NCBI RefSeq assembly: GCF_001692445.1
Contig: NZ_MAQA01000003.1
Location: 62,001 to 126,000, forward strand
DNA from: Oerskovia enterophila
GTDB taxonomy: Bacteria > Actinomycetota > Actinomycetes > Actinomycetales > Cellulomonadaceae
Direction: 5' to 3'
Length of the DNA stretch: 64,000 nucleotides
Below are positions 9,139 to 18,016 of the stretch, piece after piece. The notes below the pieces were generated by a model that had not been told where the DNA came from, made no database searches, and worked only from the letters and a program-made list of their open reading frames with translations. The number at the start of each line of letters is the position of its first letter. Within the stretch, counting starts at the first letter, position 1. A program made the position numbers and the translations under genes.

Positions 9139-9579
9139 TCAACCCACGGCCTCGTCGAGGGTCTGGGTCTGGGGCTGGACGGCCGGGGCCTTGGGGGCAG
9201 CGGTCCGGGTCTTGCGCGGGGCCTTGGGCGCGGGCCGGCGGGAGGCTTCGGTGGCCTTGACCGCGCGCCCTCCGGTGCAGCCCCGGGTCAGGGTGCACTT
9301 GGCCGGTACGGAGGAGGCGACGAAGGAGATCAGGCCGCACCGGGGGCACTTGGCGACGGTAACGGTGGGGTTGCGACGCAGGTACCCCAGGACGTTCCCG
9401 GCCGTGGCCAGCAGGTGCTGCTGCTCGCTGGAGATCGCGACCAGGCCAGGCGCGATCTGCGCCATCTGCTCCCAGCGGTCGACCATGGCGACCTTCATCA
9501 GGGCGAGCGCGATCGACACCGCAGCGAGGAGTGGGTCAGCCTCGTCGGGGGTGAAGAAGGTGGCGGGTTCCTTGCTCAT
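9139..9579 (-). CDS. Zinc-ribbon protein with basic tail
   Basis: 146 residues. Residues 1-75 are helical (LLAAVSIALALMKVAMVDRWEQMAQ); a CPRC...C...C ribbon follows near 80-110; the tail is Pro/Lys/Ala-rich (APKAPRKTRTAAPKAPA) and disordered. The start is ATG 9579, 8 nt after the CATAGG element at 9588-9593, consistent with a leaderless transcript. Possibly a nucleic-acid-associated protein; family unknown. Confidence 0.6.
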   Translation of the reverse strand: MSKEPATFFTPDEADPLLAAVSIALALMKVAMVDRWEQMAQIAPGLVAISSEQQHLLATAGNVLGYLRRNPTVTVAKCPRCGLISFVASSVPAKCTLTRGCTGGRAVKATEASRRPAPKAPRKTRTAAPKAPAVQPQTQTLDEAVG

Positions 9580-9587
9580 CACCTGCC

Positions 9588-9595
9588 CCTATGCG
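9588..9595 (-). promoter_or_regulatory. Class-1 start-proximal element CGCATAGG
   Basis: CGCATAGG on the minus strand, 8 nt before ATG 9579. One of ten such sites spaced 7-8 nt from a start codon. Confidence 0.5.
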
Positions 9596-9815
9596 GCTTG
9601 GTCCGTGGCAGGAAGCAGGTTGCCCCCCGGTGGGCCCGCCAGCAGTGGGCGTACAGGCCCGAGGCATGCGTCTCCGGCGCGGGGGCCACAGGCCGCGAAC
9701 GGCAACACGGATTCACGGTCAAGGGAGTCCGGTCAGTACGGCTGCGTTTCGTCTTGAATCAGGCAAAGAACTGTGAAAGCCTCATCGCTCACGAACCGAC
9801 CACCAAGGGGAGAAC

Positions 9816-10505
9816 GTGCAACGAAGCACTGCAGCAATGAGCGGCGTCGTCCTGGCCTTGAGCCTCATCGTGGCCGGCGCTCCAGGCGCCTCGGCCGACG
9901 ATCCGACCAGCACTCCAGCCTCAGCGGCAGAGTGGCGCGAGTGGTCCGCGGACCGTATCGCCGAGGCGTCAGCAACCGACTGGGAGCAGTACGCAACCGA
10001 CCGAGGCTGCCTCTATGAGTCCGGCGAGGTAGCAATCCAGGTGAACACCGAGGCGAACCTCCAGATGGGGGCGCCCGCCGACCTCCCCCTGCCCGCGGTC
10101 GCTCTTGTCCTCGATTGCACTGGGCGTGACGACCTTGAAGCGCAGGGCCGGGCAACGGTCACGCCGCTGGCCACGACCTGGCTTGCGTGCAAGTCCAACG
10201 CCACGACCCTCGGCGGGAAGCTCTGCATCGGCAAGAACGGCACCTGGGTCGAAGGCGAATACACCCGAAACCTGAACGCGGGCAACTTCACAGGATTCGT
10301 GAACCTCTACAAGCGGATCACGACGAGCTATGACTGCTCGACGAACGGCCGGATCGCCGACAACATCTCCAAGACGATCGGCGGCGGCGGCACGCTCTTG
10401 GCTGTCGCACCGAACGCTCCGACGAACTACCGCTACTCTGCCTACTTGTGGCAGAAGAACTTCGTAGGCAGCACGCCCATCGACGGCGTGTGCACCAACA
10501 TTTGA
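9816..10505 (+). CDS. Secreted protein, unknown, paired with membrane gene
   Basis: 229 residues from GTG 9816, preceded by AAGGGGAGAAC. Signal peptide of about 27 residues (MQRSTAAMSGVVLALSLIVAGAPGASADD). The mature chain has an acidic Trp-rich start (AAEWREWSADRIAEASATDWEQYA) and a C-terminal beta-rich part with several cysteines (ACKSNATTLGGKLCIG, YDCSTNG, GVCTNI). Its stop overlaps the ATG of the next gene (TGATG). General layout matches the secreted/membrane pair at 29484-30431 although the sequences differ. Could be a secreted effector or bacteriocin-like protein; not established. Confidence 0.65.
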   Translation: MQRSTAAMSGVVLALSLIVAGAPGASADDPTSTPASAAEWREWSADRIAEASATDWEQYATDRGCLYESGEVAIQVNTEANLQMGAPADLPLPAVALVLDCTGRDDLEAQGRATVTPLATTWLACKSNATTLGGKLCIGKNGTWVEGEYTRNLNAGNFTGFVNLYKRITTSYDCSTNGRIADNISKTIGGGGTLLAVAPNAPTNYRYSAYLWQKNFVGSTPIDGVCTNI

Positions 10506-11068
10506 TGCGTCGCACCTGGATCGACTGCGCAGTCGCAGGGCTCATCGGAGTCCTCGGGCTCTACGGCTGCGCAGTCGCCGTGGGGATCAGCATCTCCCCC
10601 CTTTCATCGGCCACTGAGCTGGCGGTCGGCCCGTATCTGGGCGCAGTCTCCATGCTGAGCTTCGTCGGCTCCGCGAGCGTCCTTTACCTGCTCATGACGA
10701 GCAACCCGCACCGTCGACGCGTGGTCACCTCCGGCGATGGCGAGTGGAGAGTCGTTACCAGCCCTCTCGGGATCACCTGTGCGTCGTCCGCCATGGTCCC
10801 CTCCGACGCTCGCGAGGCTGCGCTGGGACGCCGGGTGGCCCGTGCACTCGTGTCGAACAATGACGCCAACGCGCGCCAGGCCACGGCCAAGTCGGTCGAA
10901 GCGGTCCAGTTGCTTGGTCGGATCTACCGCCACGCCCAGCTCGATCAGCGAAATCAGCGCAACGAGTCGCTCCTTTCGCACACGTGGCCAGTGCTGCGAG
11001 CCGACGTCCTGGATTTCGAGCTTCACCGGACGCCAGAGAGGGCCGGGCCCCTCCGTTCGACGTCGTAG
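10505..11068 (+). CDS. Two-TM membrane protein coupled to secreted protein
   Basis: 187 residues. ATG 10505 overlaps the preceding stop by one base. Two hydrophobic helices (CAVAGLIGVLGLYGCAVAVGI and LGAVSMLSFVGSASVLYLLM) are followed by a cytoplasmic helical domain of about 115 residues with no recognised motif. Coupling to a secreted protein suggests a partner or immunity role; this is inference from layout only. Confidence 0.55.
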   Translation: MRRTWIDCAVAGLIGVLGLYGCAVAVGISISPLSSATELAVGPYLGAVSMLSFVGSASVLYLLMTSNPHRRRVVTSGDGEWRVVTSPLGITCASSAMVPSDAREAALGRRVARALVSNNDANARQATAKSVEAVQLLGRIYRHAQLDQRNQRNESLLSHTWPVLRADVLDFELHRTPERAGPLRSTS

Positions 11069-11175
11069 CACGAGACGCCGCCGCTCCCCCGGCGGGCCAT
11101 ACGGTAGGTCGCTCGATGTCCTCGCGCGTCGCGCGGAGCGTCGAGCAGCCCGCGTAGGTTCGTGGGACGAGATCG

Positions 11176-11970
11176 CTAGACCGCCACGGGTGCCTTGATC
11201 GCCGGGTGGTGCTGGTAGCCGGTGACCTGGACGTCCTCGTACGCGTAGTCGAAGATCGACGCGCGCTCGGCCAGGTGCAGCGTCGGGGCGGGGTACGGGT
11301 CGCGCCCCAGCTGCTCACGCACCTGCTGGAGGTGGTTGTCGTAGATGTGGCAGTCCCCGCCGGTCCACACGAAGTCTCCGACCTGGAGCCCGGCCTGGGC
11401 GGCGACCATGTGGGTGAGCAGGGCGTAGGACGCGACGTTGAACGGCACGCCGAGGAACAGGTCGGCGCTGCGCTGGTAGAGCTGGCACGAGAGGCGTCCG
11501 TCGGCGACGTAGAACTGGAACAGCGCGTGGCACGGCGGCAGCGCCATGTCCTCGACCTGGGCGACGTTCCACGCCGAGACGATGTGCCGGCGCGAGTCGG
11601 GGTTCTGGCGGATCTGGTCGACGACGCGGGCGATCTGGTCGATGTGCCCGCCCTCGGGCGTGGGCCACGACCGCCACTGGGAGCCGTAGACCGGGCCGAG
11701 CTCACCGTCGGCGCCCGCCCACTCGTCCCAGATCTTCACCCCGTGCTCCTGGAGCCAGCGCACGTTCGTCTCCCCGCGCAGGAACCACAGCAGCTCGTAG
11801 ACGACCGACTTCAGGTGCACGCGCTTGGTGGTGACCAGCGGGAAGCCCTGGCTGAGGTCGAAGCGCATCTGGGCGCCGAACACTGAACGGGTGCCGGTCC
11901 CGGTGCGGTCGGACTTCGTCGTGCCGTTGTTCAGCACGTGGCGCAGCAGGTCTTCGTAGGGCGTGTCCAT
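11176..11970 (-). CDS. thyA: Thymidylate synthase ThyA
   Basis: 264 residues, the usual length for bacterial ThyA. Diagnostic segments are intact: [12 protein letters not shown] (folate/phosphate loop with the Arg at about 22), [20 protein letters not shown], the catalytic [12 protein letters not shown] with Cys147, [13 protein letters not shown] and the C-terminal IKAPVAV. The enzyme makes dTMP from dUMP using methylene-tetrahydrofolate. The start lies 7 nt after a CATAGG element, like the element's replication and conjugation genes. With nrdI at 13458 it suggests that the element adjusts dNTP supply, as large phages do. No defect visible. Confidence 0.97.
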   Translation of the reverse strand: MDTPYEDLLRHVLNNGTTKSDRTGTGTRSVFGAQMRFDLSQGFPLVTTKRVHLKSVVYELLWFLRGETNVRWLQEHGVKIWDEWAGADGELGPVYGSQWRSWPTPEGGHIDQIARVVDQIRQNPDSRRHIVSAWNVAQVEDMALPPCHALFQFYVADGRLSCQLYQRSADLFLGVPFNVASYALLTHMVAAQAGLQVGDFVWTGGDCHIYDNHLQQVREQLGRDPYPAPTLHLAERASIFDYAYEDVQVTGYQHHPAIKAPVAV

Positions 11971-11977
11971 GCACGCG

Positions 11978-11985
11978 CCTATGCG
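11978..11985 (-). promoter_or_regulatory. Class-1 start-proximal element CGCATAGG (thyA)
   Basis: CGCATAGG on the minus strand, 7 nt before the thyA ATG; the flanking GCGC...GCGC can form a 4-bp stem around it. Confidence 0.55.
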
Positions 11986-12065
11986 CCTGGCCCCGGACCG
12001 GCGCTGGGCATGGCGATGGCGCCGCGCCCAGTGGCCGTAGCCGGACGCGACGCCATCGCTGAGGG

Positions 12066-12872
12066 TCAGGCCGGGATGGGCTCGCGCTCGTGCTCCTTGG
12101 CCGCAGCGACCTCAGGCTCGGGCTCGACGTGCGGGGCGGGCGCCTCGACGACGTCGCTCAGGTCGACCGGGGCAGCCTCGGGCTCGACCGCGTCCTCGGC
12201 AACGACCTCAGCCTCTGGCGCCGACTCGACGACCACCTCAGGCTCGATGACCGGCTGCTCCGCCTCAGGCTCCGGGGTCGGCGCGGGGGCCGGCACCGCG
12301 TCCACGGGAGCGACCTCGACGGCACGCGCGGGCACCTTGGTTGTCACGGGCGCAGGCTTGGGTGCCGCGGCCTTCTTGGTGGCCTGACGCGCGCGGGCCG
12401 GAGCCTTCGCCGGTTCGCTCGGACGGCCCAGGCGCATCAGGATGACGAGCAGGTGCGTCACGGCGAGCAGCACCAGCGGCGGCACCGAGGCGACCAGCGC
12501 GGAGACCTCCAGAGGGAACCCGTCCCCGGCCTCGGTCGCGACCAGGATCGCGTGGGTCGCGTTGGCGGCGATCGACGTCCCGGCACCGGCGAAGAGCAGC
12601 ATCCAGGGGAAGAAGGTGACGTGCCGGGGGTGGTCGACGAGGGCGATGATCGCGACGCTCGACACGACGATGAGGCCGTCGACGATCAGCGGCCACAAGA
12701 ACCCCAGGTGAGGGTTGATCCCTGCCCGCACAGCGAGGTCGGTCAGGGCGTCGAAGCTGAGGATGAACGACGCAGCGATGAGGAACATCGTGCCGAGGTG
12801 CGCCACGATCATGACCCACGCGTGGATGATCGGGGCGGGGCGGCGGGTGGCCGTGGGGCGCGCGTTAGCCAT
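12066..12872 (-). CDS. DUF2637-type membrane protein with long acidic tail
   Basis: 268 residues from ATG 12872 (AGGAAG nine nt upstream). Four membrane helices in the first 140 residues match the actinobacterial DUF2637 pattern: [58 protein letters not shown] and [16 protein letters not shown]. These proteins are common on actinomycete conjugative plasmids. After residue 150 comes a basic Ala/Lys linker and then a Pro/Glu/Val-rich acidic, disordered tail. A CATAGA element lies 46 nt upstream (12918-12925), so here the transcript would have a leader. Probably part of the transfer or copy-control apparatus. Confidence 0.75.
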   Translation of the reverse strand: MANARPTATRRPAPIIHAWVMIVAHLGTMFLIAASFILSFDALTDLAVRAGINPHLGFLWPLIVDGLIVVSSVAIIALVDHPRHVTFFPWMLLFAGAGTSIAANATHAILVATEAGDGFPLEVSALVASVPPLVLLAVTHLLVILMRLGRPSEPAKAPARARQATKKAAAPKPAPVTTKVPARAVEVAPVDAVPAPAPTPEPEAEQPVIEPEVVVESAPEAEVVAEDAVEPEAAPVDLSDVVEAPAPHVEPEPEVAAAKEHEREPIPA

Positions 12873-12976
12873 GCGGATGCACTTCCTTCGTTCGGTCGGG
12901 GTCGGTCTCAACCGGTGTCTATGCAGGAGGAGAACGCCCAGTTCACGGGCACAATCGACCGGCGGCTCCTGCTCGA

Positions 12977-13372
12977 TCAGTCCTGCGAGGGCAGGAGCTT
13001 GATCCAGGTCTCGATCGCGGCGATGACCTCGCGCCCGGCTTCGGCGGTGCGGGTGCGGCGCAGCGTGTCGTAGGCGGTGTCAGCGCGGAACTGGGCGCTC
13101 TGGACGCGCTGGCGGGCGTAGGCCGCAACCACCTTGGGGTCCTCGCCCGAGCACAGGAGCTCACTGGGCATCCACTCGCTGACGGTGTTGCGGACCAGGC
13201 GCCCGTCGTCGTCCAGGGTGTTCAGGCGAAAGCGCAGGTCGCTGTCCAGGACGACCTGCGTCGCGGTGATCTTGGTGACGACGTGGCGTGAGGGAACCGA
13301 CTCACGGCCTGAGAGGCGGTGGACGGTCGCGCCGACGAAGATCCAGGCGGGGATCGGGTGCTGGGTGGCCAT
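12977..13372 (-). CDS. Small soluble protein, unknown
   Basis: 131 residues, AGGAGC ribosome site before ATG 13372. The first 75 residues look like a small beta-barrel (GATVHRLSGRESVPSRHVVTKI, VVLDSDLRFRLN), the rest is helical. No family recognised. It is divergent to nrdI with about 85 bp between starts. Confidence 0.6.
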   Translation of the reverse strand: MATQHPIPAWIFVGATVHRLSGRESVPSRHVVTKITATQVVLDSDLRFRLNTLDDDGRLVRNTVSEWMPSELLCSGEDPKVVAAYARQRVQSAQFRADTAYDTLRRTRTAEAGREVIAAIETWIKLLPSQD

Positions 13373-13442
13373 GGCCTGCTCCTAGGTTGAGGGTCTCTGC
13401 CTCGTCCGTGGGGCGGCGTCCGGGAAAGGTGCCGAGCCTGGT

Positions 13443-13450
13443 CGCATAGG
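13443..13450 (+). promoter_or_regulatory. Class-1 start-proximal element CGCATAGG (nrdI)
   Basis: CGCATAGG, then TGCGGGC (7 nt), then ATG 13458. CGCA/TGCG around TAGG can pair as a small stem. Confidence 0.55.
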
Positions 13451-13457
13451 TGCGGGC

Positions 13458-13901
13458 ATGGACGACGCGACCCCGGCGGACCAGACGCCGATCTTCTTCT
13501 ACTCCTCCTCCAGCGGGCAGACGCGCCTGTTCGCGCGGAACCTGGAGCGGCCCGTGCTCGACCTCGCCGACCGCCGGGTGCGCGCCGGAGGGGCCACCGG
13601 TCCGTGGGTGCTGCTCACGCCGTCGTACAAGACGGGGAACCCGGACAACGACACGCTCCCCGAGCCGGTGCGCCGCTTCCTGTCCGACCCGGTCAACCGC
13701 CGACTGATGGTCGGGATCATCGGGGCCGGCAACCGCAGTTTCGGCTCGCACTACCAGTCCGCGGCGCGCCTGATCGCTCGGACGTCGGGGCGCCCGATCC
13801 TGTTTGAGGTCGAGCTCTCGGGGACCCCGGAGGACGTGGTCGAGTGCCGGGCCGTCATGGCGCGGGTCGACCGGGACCTGGCCACAGCGCCCAGCGAGTA
13901 G
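13458..13901 (+). CDS. nrdI: NrdI flavodoxin-like protein (class Ib ribonucleotide reductase)
   Basis: 147 residues. Pattern matches NrdI: FFYSSSSGQTRLFARNL (FMN phosphate loop), VLLTPSYKTG, VRRFLSDPVNRRLMVGIIGAGNRSFG, and ending PILFEVELSGTPEDVVECR. NrdI supplies the oxidant that assembles the dimanganese-tyrosyl cofactor of NrdF. No nrdE, nrdF or nrdH is present in the window, so it must act on host enzyme or on genes elsewhere on the element. Start follows a class-1 element by 7 nt. Confidence 0.9.
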   Translation: MDDATPADQTPIFFYSSSSGQTRLFARNLERPVLDLADRRVRAGGATGPWVLLTPSYKTGNPDNDTLPEPVRRFLSDPVNRRLMVGIIGAGNRSFGSHYQSAARLIARTSGRPILFEVELSGTPEDVVECRAVMARVDRDLATAPSE

Positions 13902-13934
13902 GACTAGGCAGCACTCGGAGCGAGACCGGCTTGC

Positions 13935-13962
13935 GTGCAACATGCGACGCCGAGTGTTGCAC
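13935..13962. terminator. Hairpin between convergent nrdI and lipoprotein genes
   Basis: Perfect 8-bp arms GTGCAACA / TGTTGCAC with a 12-nt loop in the interval between two convergent genes; a bidirectional terminator is likely although there is no U-tract. Confidence 0.45.
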
Positions 13963-14045
13963 CGACATCGTCGCTGAGAGAAAGCTGCAACCCGACAACG
14001 TCGAAACTCAACGCGACGAGTGACGAGTGACGACCAACATCCCGC

Positions 14046-14378
14046 TCAAACTGGTTCAGGGATGTTGGTTGTCACGTCGCCGTCGGTGGCGCCCAGAACA
14101 CACTCAAGCACTGCCTGTGCCTGCTCTTGCGTCACCTTGGCGTCAAAGATCACGCCTGCACCGGAGGAGGGGTGGTCCAAACGCTCGGTGAACGACTGCG
14201 TCGCCAGGCCGGAGTCATCTACACACGGATACCACCCACGTCCGCCATCCTCGACACCGATCTTCCAGGGCGGACCGGGATCTCCCGAGGTCTGCACGAC
14301 AAGGCTGGCCGCATTTCCGCACCCTGTCGCGCAGACGAGAACCGAGAATCCAGTGAGCACACGGATGGCTGGCTTCAT
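14046..14378 (-). CDS. Small lipoprotein
   Basis: 110 residues. N-terminus MKPAIRVLTGFSVLVCATGCG has a lipobox-like ATG-C ending at Cys20, so it is probably lipidated and exposed outside the membrane. Mature part has two more Cys (YPCVDD, VLECVLG) that may pair. A palindrome CGAGCG-TAG-CGCTCG lies just upstream of the start. No family recognised. Confidence 0.65.
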   Translation of the reverse strand: MKPAIRVLTGFSVLVCATGCGNAASLVVQTSGDPGPPWKIGVEDGGRGWYPCVDDSGLATQSFTERLDHPSSGAGVIFDAKVTQEQAQAVLECVLGATDGDVTTNIPEPV

Positions 14379-14422
14379 GGCGCGAGCGTAGCGCTCGACA
14401 CAACTACGCGGTCGGCGGGAGC

Positions 14423-17400
14423 TCACGCGGCGATCTTCTGGGGGCTGCGCCGGCGGGTCTTGCTGGAGCGGGCGACGGCCTCCCACACCAGGGTCGAGAT
14501 GATCTGCGCCGGGGAGTCTATCTCGATGCTGCTCGCGTCCAGGACCGCGGCCCGGTTGTCGCCCCCGGTCATGACCTGGTCCAGGACGTCCGACTTCGAC
14601 CCGAGGACGGCTTGGATGCGCTCGTCGAGGGTGCCGGGGGCGATCATCGTCTGGATGGTCACCGAGCGCTTGGTGCCGATGCGGTGACAGTTGTGTACGG
14701 CTGCCATCTCGACGACGTAAGACTCGTCGCCCTCGACTGTCAGGTCCCAGACCCACTCATCGGGGCGAGCATGGCGGGTGACGACCCGCCGCACCTTTCG
14801 CCAGATCCACCTTTGCGCGCCCGCGTCGTCGATCATTCCTTCGCCGATGTAGGCAAGGCTGTCACCGACCCTCTTACCCCGGATAGTTCGGTCCTTGTAG
14901 TGCACGTTGCGCACCCCGATGCGGTACCGGCAGGCAGAGGAGAGCACCACGAGCTGTCCGCTGAGAGTGCTCGACGTCGTCGACCACGACAGTCGTTCCT
15001 TACTCCCGTTCGCGCTGCGACGCACGTACCCATCCCCGGTTACGTACGCCATCAGCAGGGTCCTCTGCTGTTCCTGCGACAGCTCGAACACCCAGCTAGG
15101 CAGCCGCTTATTCGGAGCCATGTGGCCGAACATCTCCAGGAACCAGGATGCTATGTCGTGGCTGTACGCGCGCCACTCGATGCTCTTCGTGTCCTTCGCG
15201 TGCACAGTCGACGAGTTGATGCCGAAGGTGTCCTTGAGGTACTGGGTGAAGTGTTCGGCGATCGGCATCTCGTCCTCGTGCAGGCTCAGCGAGATGAACG
15301 ACCCCTTCCCGCTCCTCACGTTGGCGAACCCCTCTGCGACGTACCACCCGCACAAGGAGAGGAAGTCGGCGTCGACCGTCACCGTGTGCGGCATCGGCAC
15401 ATAGCGCCCGTTAGGGCGTCGCTCCATGGGAGGCAGGGACGAGCCAGCGCCGAAAGACTTGCGATGCGCGACCTTGTATCGCTCGTAGTCTCTGGCACAT
15501 AGGCCACGCGCCAGCACCGGAGTTACACCGCACTCCGAGCATGAGGACCATGCCTCGATCTCGCTCAAGCTCCACCTTCGGTGCTTGTCGGGGAAGGTCA
15601 GCGTGCACAGCCCGCCCCCGGTCGAGGCCGGCGTGGCGATGCAGTCGCCGGGAAGAATGGTCGCTGCTGGAACCCACCCAACTTCGCCGGATCGCCGACG
15701 GACCCACACCTCGTGATCGTGAGTGACCGCAAGGGGGGCATGGTTGCCCCGGTACTGCACCTCGGTGAGCAGCCCGCGATGCTCGTCTCCAGCGGGAGCG
15801 TATCGGCGAGCCAGCCTTTTCCACTTGTCGAGCACGGTGCGCCAGTTCCCCTTGTGCGTGAGGACGAGATCCCCAAGGCTCACGTCTTCAATGGGCACAG
15901 GTCCCCGCAGCGTCTGGACGCGCTGTCCTTCGAGTACGCAGCGGTCCTCGGCCTGGGTGATCTCCGCGTTGACGTACGTCGTCTCGACGAACAGGACGTC
16001 CGAGGATCGGGTCAGGGTCAGCCCGACGCCGGCGGCGGTGATCGACAGGACGATGACCGCGACCTTCCCGGCCTGGAAGTCGGCGACGGCGGCGTCAGCC
16101 ACCTTCTGCGGGGTGCCGCCCACGATGGAGCGCACCAGGCTCGCGTCGGTGACGGCGTCCTGGGCTGCCTCGATCATCGCGGTCGCGACGTCCTGGTGGT
16201 GGGCCCAGACGATCAGGGGCCGGTCGATGCAGACCTCGCCGGTCGCCGGGTCGTGGGTTCCTTCGCGGGCCACCCAGTCCCCGATGTACTCCGCTGCGGC
16301 CGGGACCTTCGCCAGCCCGGCTGCCACCCGCAGGGGTGACATGAGCCCGATCTGGTCACGCGCCCACTCCTCGACCGTCTCGACGTCCTCGGGGTTGGTG
16401 GAGTCGAGGGTCTCGGGCAGCGTCTGGAGCCACAGGTCGATCTTGTCGAGCACCGCGGTATGGGCCTTGCGGAACTCGGTCAGGGGCACGTCGATGAGCA
16501 TCGGGAACCGGGCCTTGGCGGGCAGGTCGCGCAGGACGTCGGACTTGTTGCGGCGCACCCACACGTGCTCGTCCAGGGCGGCCTTGAGGCGCCCGAGCTC
16601 GGACTTGCGTGCCACCCAGGCCCCAAAGTGGTTCTTGCGGCAGTAGGTCTCCAGGAAGTTGCTGTGGCCTCCGAAGACGGGCCCGAGGTGGCCGGTGACT
16701 TCGAGCTGGGAGGCCATCTCCTCCGGGGAGGAGTTCATCGGCGTGCCGGAGGCTGCGATGCGCAGGCCCGTGGTCGCGGCGGCGAGCTCGCGCGCGGCGA
16801 CGGCCCGCTTGGACGCCCACTGCTTGGCCCGGTGCGCCTCGTCGTAGATCATGACGTCCGGCGCCCACGTGACGAGCTTGTCCAGCAGGGCGGGGCGCGA
16901 GGCGATGAGCGCGTCGGTGAGGACCACGACCCCGGCGTCGGGCAGCGCAGGCTCCTTGCGGCCAGCCACGATCGGCACGACCTGCCCGTCCCAGGCTCCC
17001 CCGCCGGTCGCGACCTCGGTGGTCTGGGAGTGCCACACCCACGAGGAGATGACCTTGGCCGGGGACAGGACGACGATGCGCCGGGCCCCGACGATCGCGG
17101 CAGCGGCCAGGGCCGAGAGCGTCTTGCCGACCCCGGGTGCATCAGCCAGCAGCGAGTGCCCGGCGGCGACGGCGATGGCTCCCGCGCGCTGGTAGGCGTA
17201 CGGGCTGAGCTTGCCCCCGCCGAACCACTCGGGGACGTCCCCGACTTCGGCGATCAGGTCCGCGAGGTGCTCCGGGTCGGTGTTCGTCCCGAGCGACGCG
17301 GCGACCGAGGCTGCCTGGGTGCGCAGGTGCACGGCGGTGGTCACCCGGTTGCCCTCGCTGAGCGAGACGTCGACGATGTCCTGGCCGATGACGATCCCGC

Positions 17401-17983
17401 GCCGGGGCACCCCGAGCGGGGCGAGGTCGACGCAGGTGGTGCGCCACCCGCCCAGGCCCCGGTCCCATTCGGCTGCCGCGGGGATGACCTTGGACGCCTC
17501 GTCGAAGCCGATCAGGCGCGGGTAGATCACGGCGGCGGTCCCGGGGCCCTCGCGCACGGCCAGGGGCATCTGGAGATCTTCGAGGCTGTCGATCGTGGCG
17601 AGCTCGGGGTCGCGGACCTTGGACCGGATGTCGATGTCGAACCCGGCTGCGGTCAGGATCTGGGTGGGGTTCTTGCCCAGGCCCGTCACGACCCAGCGGC
17701 TGCGCTCGGGGTCCCACTGGCGTCCGGGGAGCTTCTTGATCCAGTCGATGAGCAGCTGGCCGGTGCCGGGGTACAGGGTGCCGCGCGCAAAGCGCAGGGC
17801 CAGGGCCGGGTTGACCCAGGTGCGTCCGAGGGTCGCCGTCGGGCGGGGTCCTTGCGGTCCGGGGCTCGCGGCGCCATCCGTGGAGGTGCTCGGGGCGAGG
17901 CTCGGGGGTGCTGCGCTCGCGCGGGTCGGCGCGGCGGCGCGCGCGGACAGTTCCGCGCTCATGTCCCACCAGTCGTCAGCCAC
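14423..17983 (-). CDS. SNF2-family helicase containing an intein
   Basis: 1186 residues from GTG 17983, 7 nt after a CATAGA element. Host protein: N-terminal HARP-like/linker region to about 240; helicase motif I DAPGVGKT near 282; motif II MIYDEAHR near 381; motif III SGTPMNS; C-terminal RecA-like half with ITAAGVGLTLTRSSDVLF and motif VI. Motif VI (QAEDR|CHRIGTKRSV) is split by a 417-residue intein. After splicing the helicase would be about 769 residues. SNF2 proteins of this type translocate on duplex DNA in repair, replication-fork remodelling or defence; role here is unknown. It is next to the DinG-like helicase gene. Confidence 0.88.
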   Translation of the reverse strand: MADDWWDMSAELSARAAAPTRASAAPPSLAPSTSTDGAASPGPQGPRPTATLGRTWVNPALALRFARGTLYPGTGQLLIDWIKKLPGRQWDPERSRWVVTGLGKNPTQILTAAGFDIDIRSKVRDPELATIDSLEDLQMPLAVREGPGTAAVIYPRLIGFDEASKVIPAAAEWDRGLGGWRTTCVDLAPLGVPRRGIVIGQDIVDVSLSEGNRVTTAVHLRTQAASVAASLGTNTDPEHLADLIAEVGDVPEWFGGGKLSPYAYQRAGAIAVAAGHSLLADAPGVGKTLSALAAAAIVGARRIVVLSPAKVISSWVWHSQTTEVATGGGAWDGQVVPIVAGRKEPALPDAGVVVLTDALIASRPALLDKLVTWAPDVMIYDEAHRAKQWASKRAVAARELAAATTGLRIAASGTPMNSSPEEMASQLEVTGHLGPVFGGHSNFLETYCRKNHFGAWVARKSELGRLKAALDEHVWVRRNKSDVLRDLPAKARFPMLIDVPLTEFRKAHTAVLDKIDLWLQTLPETLDSTNPEDVETVEEWARDQIGLMSPLRVAAGLAKVPAAAEYIGDWVAREGTHDPATGEVCIDRPLIVWAHHQDVATAMIEAAQDAVTDASLVRSIVGGTPQKVADAAVADFQAGKVAVIVLSITAAGVGLTLTRSSDVLFVETTYVNAEITQAEDRCVLEGQRVQTLRGPVPIEDVSLGDLVLTHKGNWRTVLDKWKRLARRYAPAGDEHRGLLTEVQYRGNHAPLAVTHDHEVWVRRRSGEVGWVPAATILPGDCIATPASTGGGLCTLTFPDKHRRWSLSEIEAWSSCSECGVTPVLARGLCARDYERYKVAHRKSFGAGSSLPPMERRPNGRYVPMPHTVTVDADFLSLCGWYVAEGFANVRSGKGSFISLSLHEDEMPIAEHFTQYLKDTFGINSSTVHAKDTKSIEWRAYSHDIASWFLEMFGHMAPNKRLPSWVFELSQEQQRTLLMAYVTGDGYVRRSANGSKERLSWSTTSSTLSGQLVVLSSACRYRIGVRNVHYKDRTIRGKRVGDSLAYIGEGMIDDAGAQRWIWRKVRRVVTRHARPDEWVWDLTVEGDESYVVEMAAVHNCHRIGTKRSVTIQTMIAPGTLDERIQAVLGSKSDVLDQVMTGGDNRAAVLDASSIEIDSPAQIISTLVWEAVARSSKTRRRSPQKIAA
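14690..15940 (-). other. Class 1 intein with LAGLIDADG homing endonuclease
   Basis: Residues 682-1098 of the SNF2 protein. It starts with Cys (CVLEGQRVQT), has block B VTHDHEVWV, LAGLIDADG-type motifs LCGWYVAEG and LLMAYVTGDGYV, and ends VVEMAAVHN before the +1 Cys. The insertion point is the most conserved part of helicase motif VI, typical for inteins. All splicing residues appear intact; the penultimate residue is His. Confidence 0.92.
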
Positions 17984-17990
17984 GCCCGCT

Positions 17991-17998
17991 TCTATGCG
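17991..17998 (-). promoter_or_regulatory. Class-1 start-proximal element variant CGCATAGA
   Basis: CGCATAGA on the minus strand, 7 nt before the GTG start of the SNF2 gene; CCGC/GCGG can pair around it. Confidence 0.5.
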
Positions 17999-18016
17999 GC
18001 GGGCCGGGGGCCGGGT

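Noticed and set aside
14016-14036. Tandem GACGAGT repeat as a possible attachment site
   Set aside because: Only two to three copies of a 7-mer beside a convergent terminator, with no tRNA or integrase nearby.
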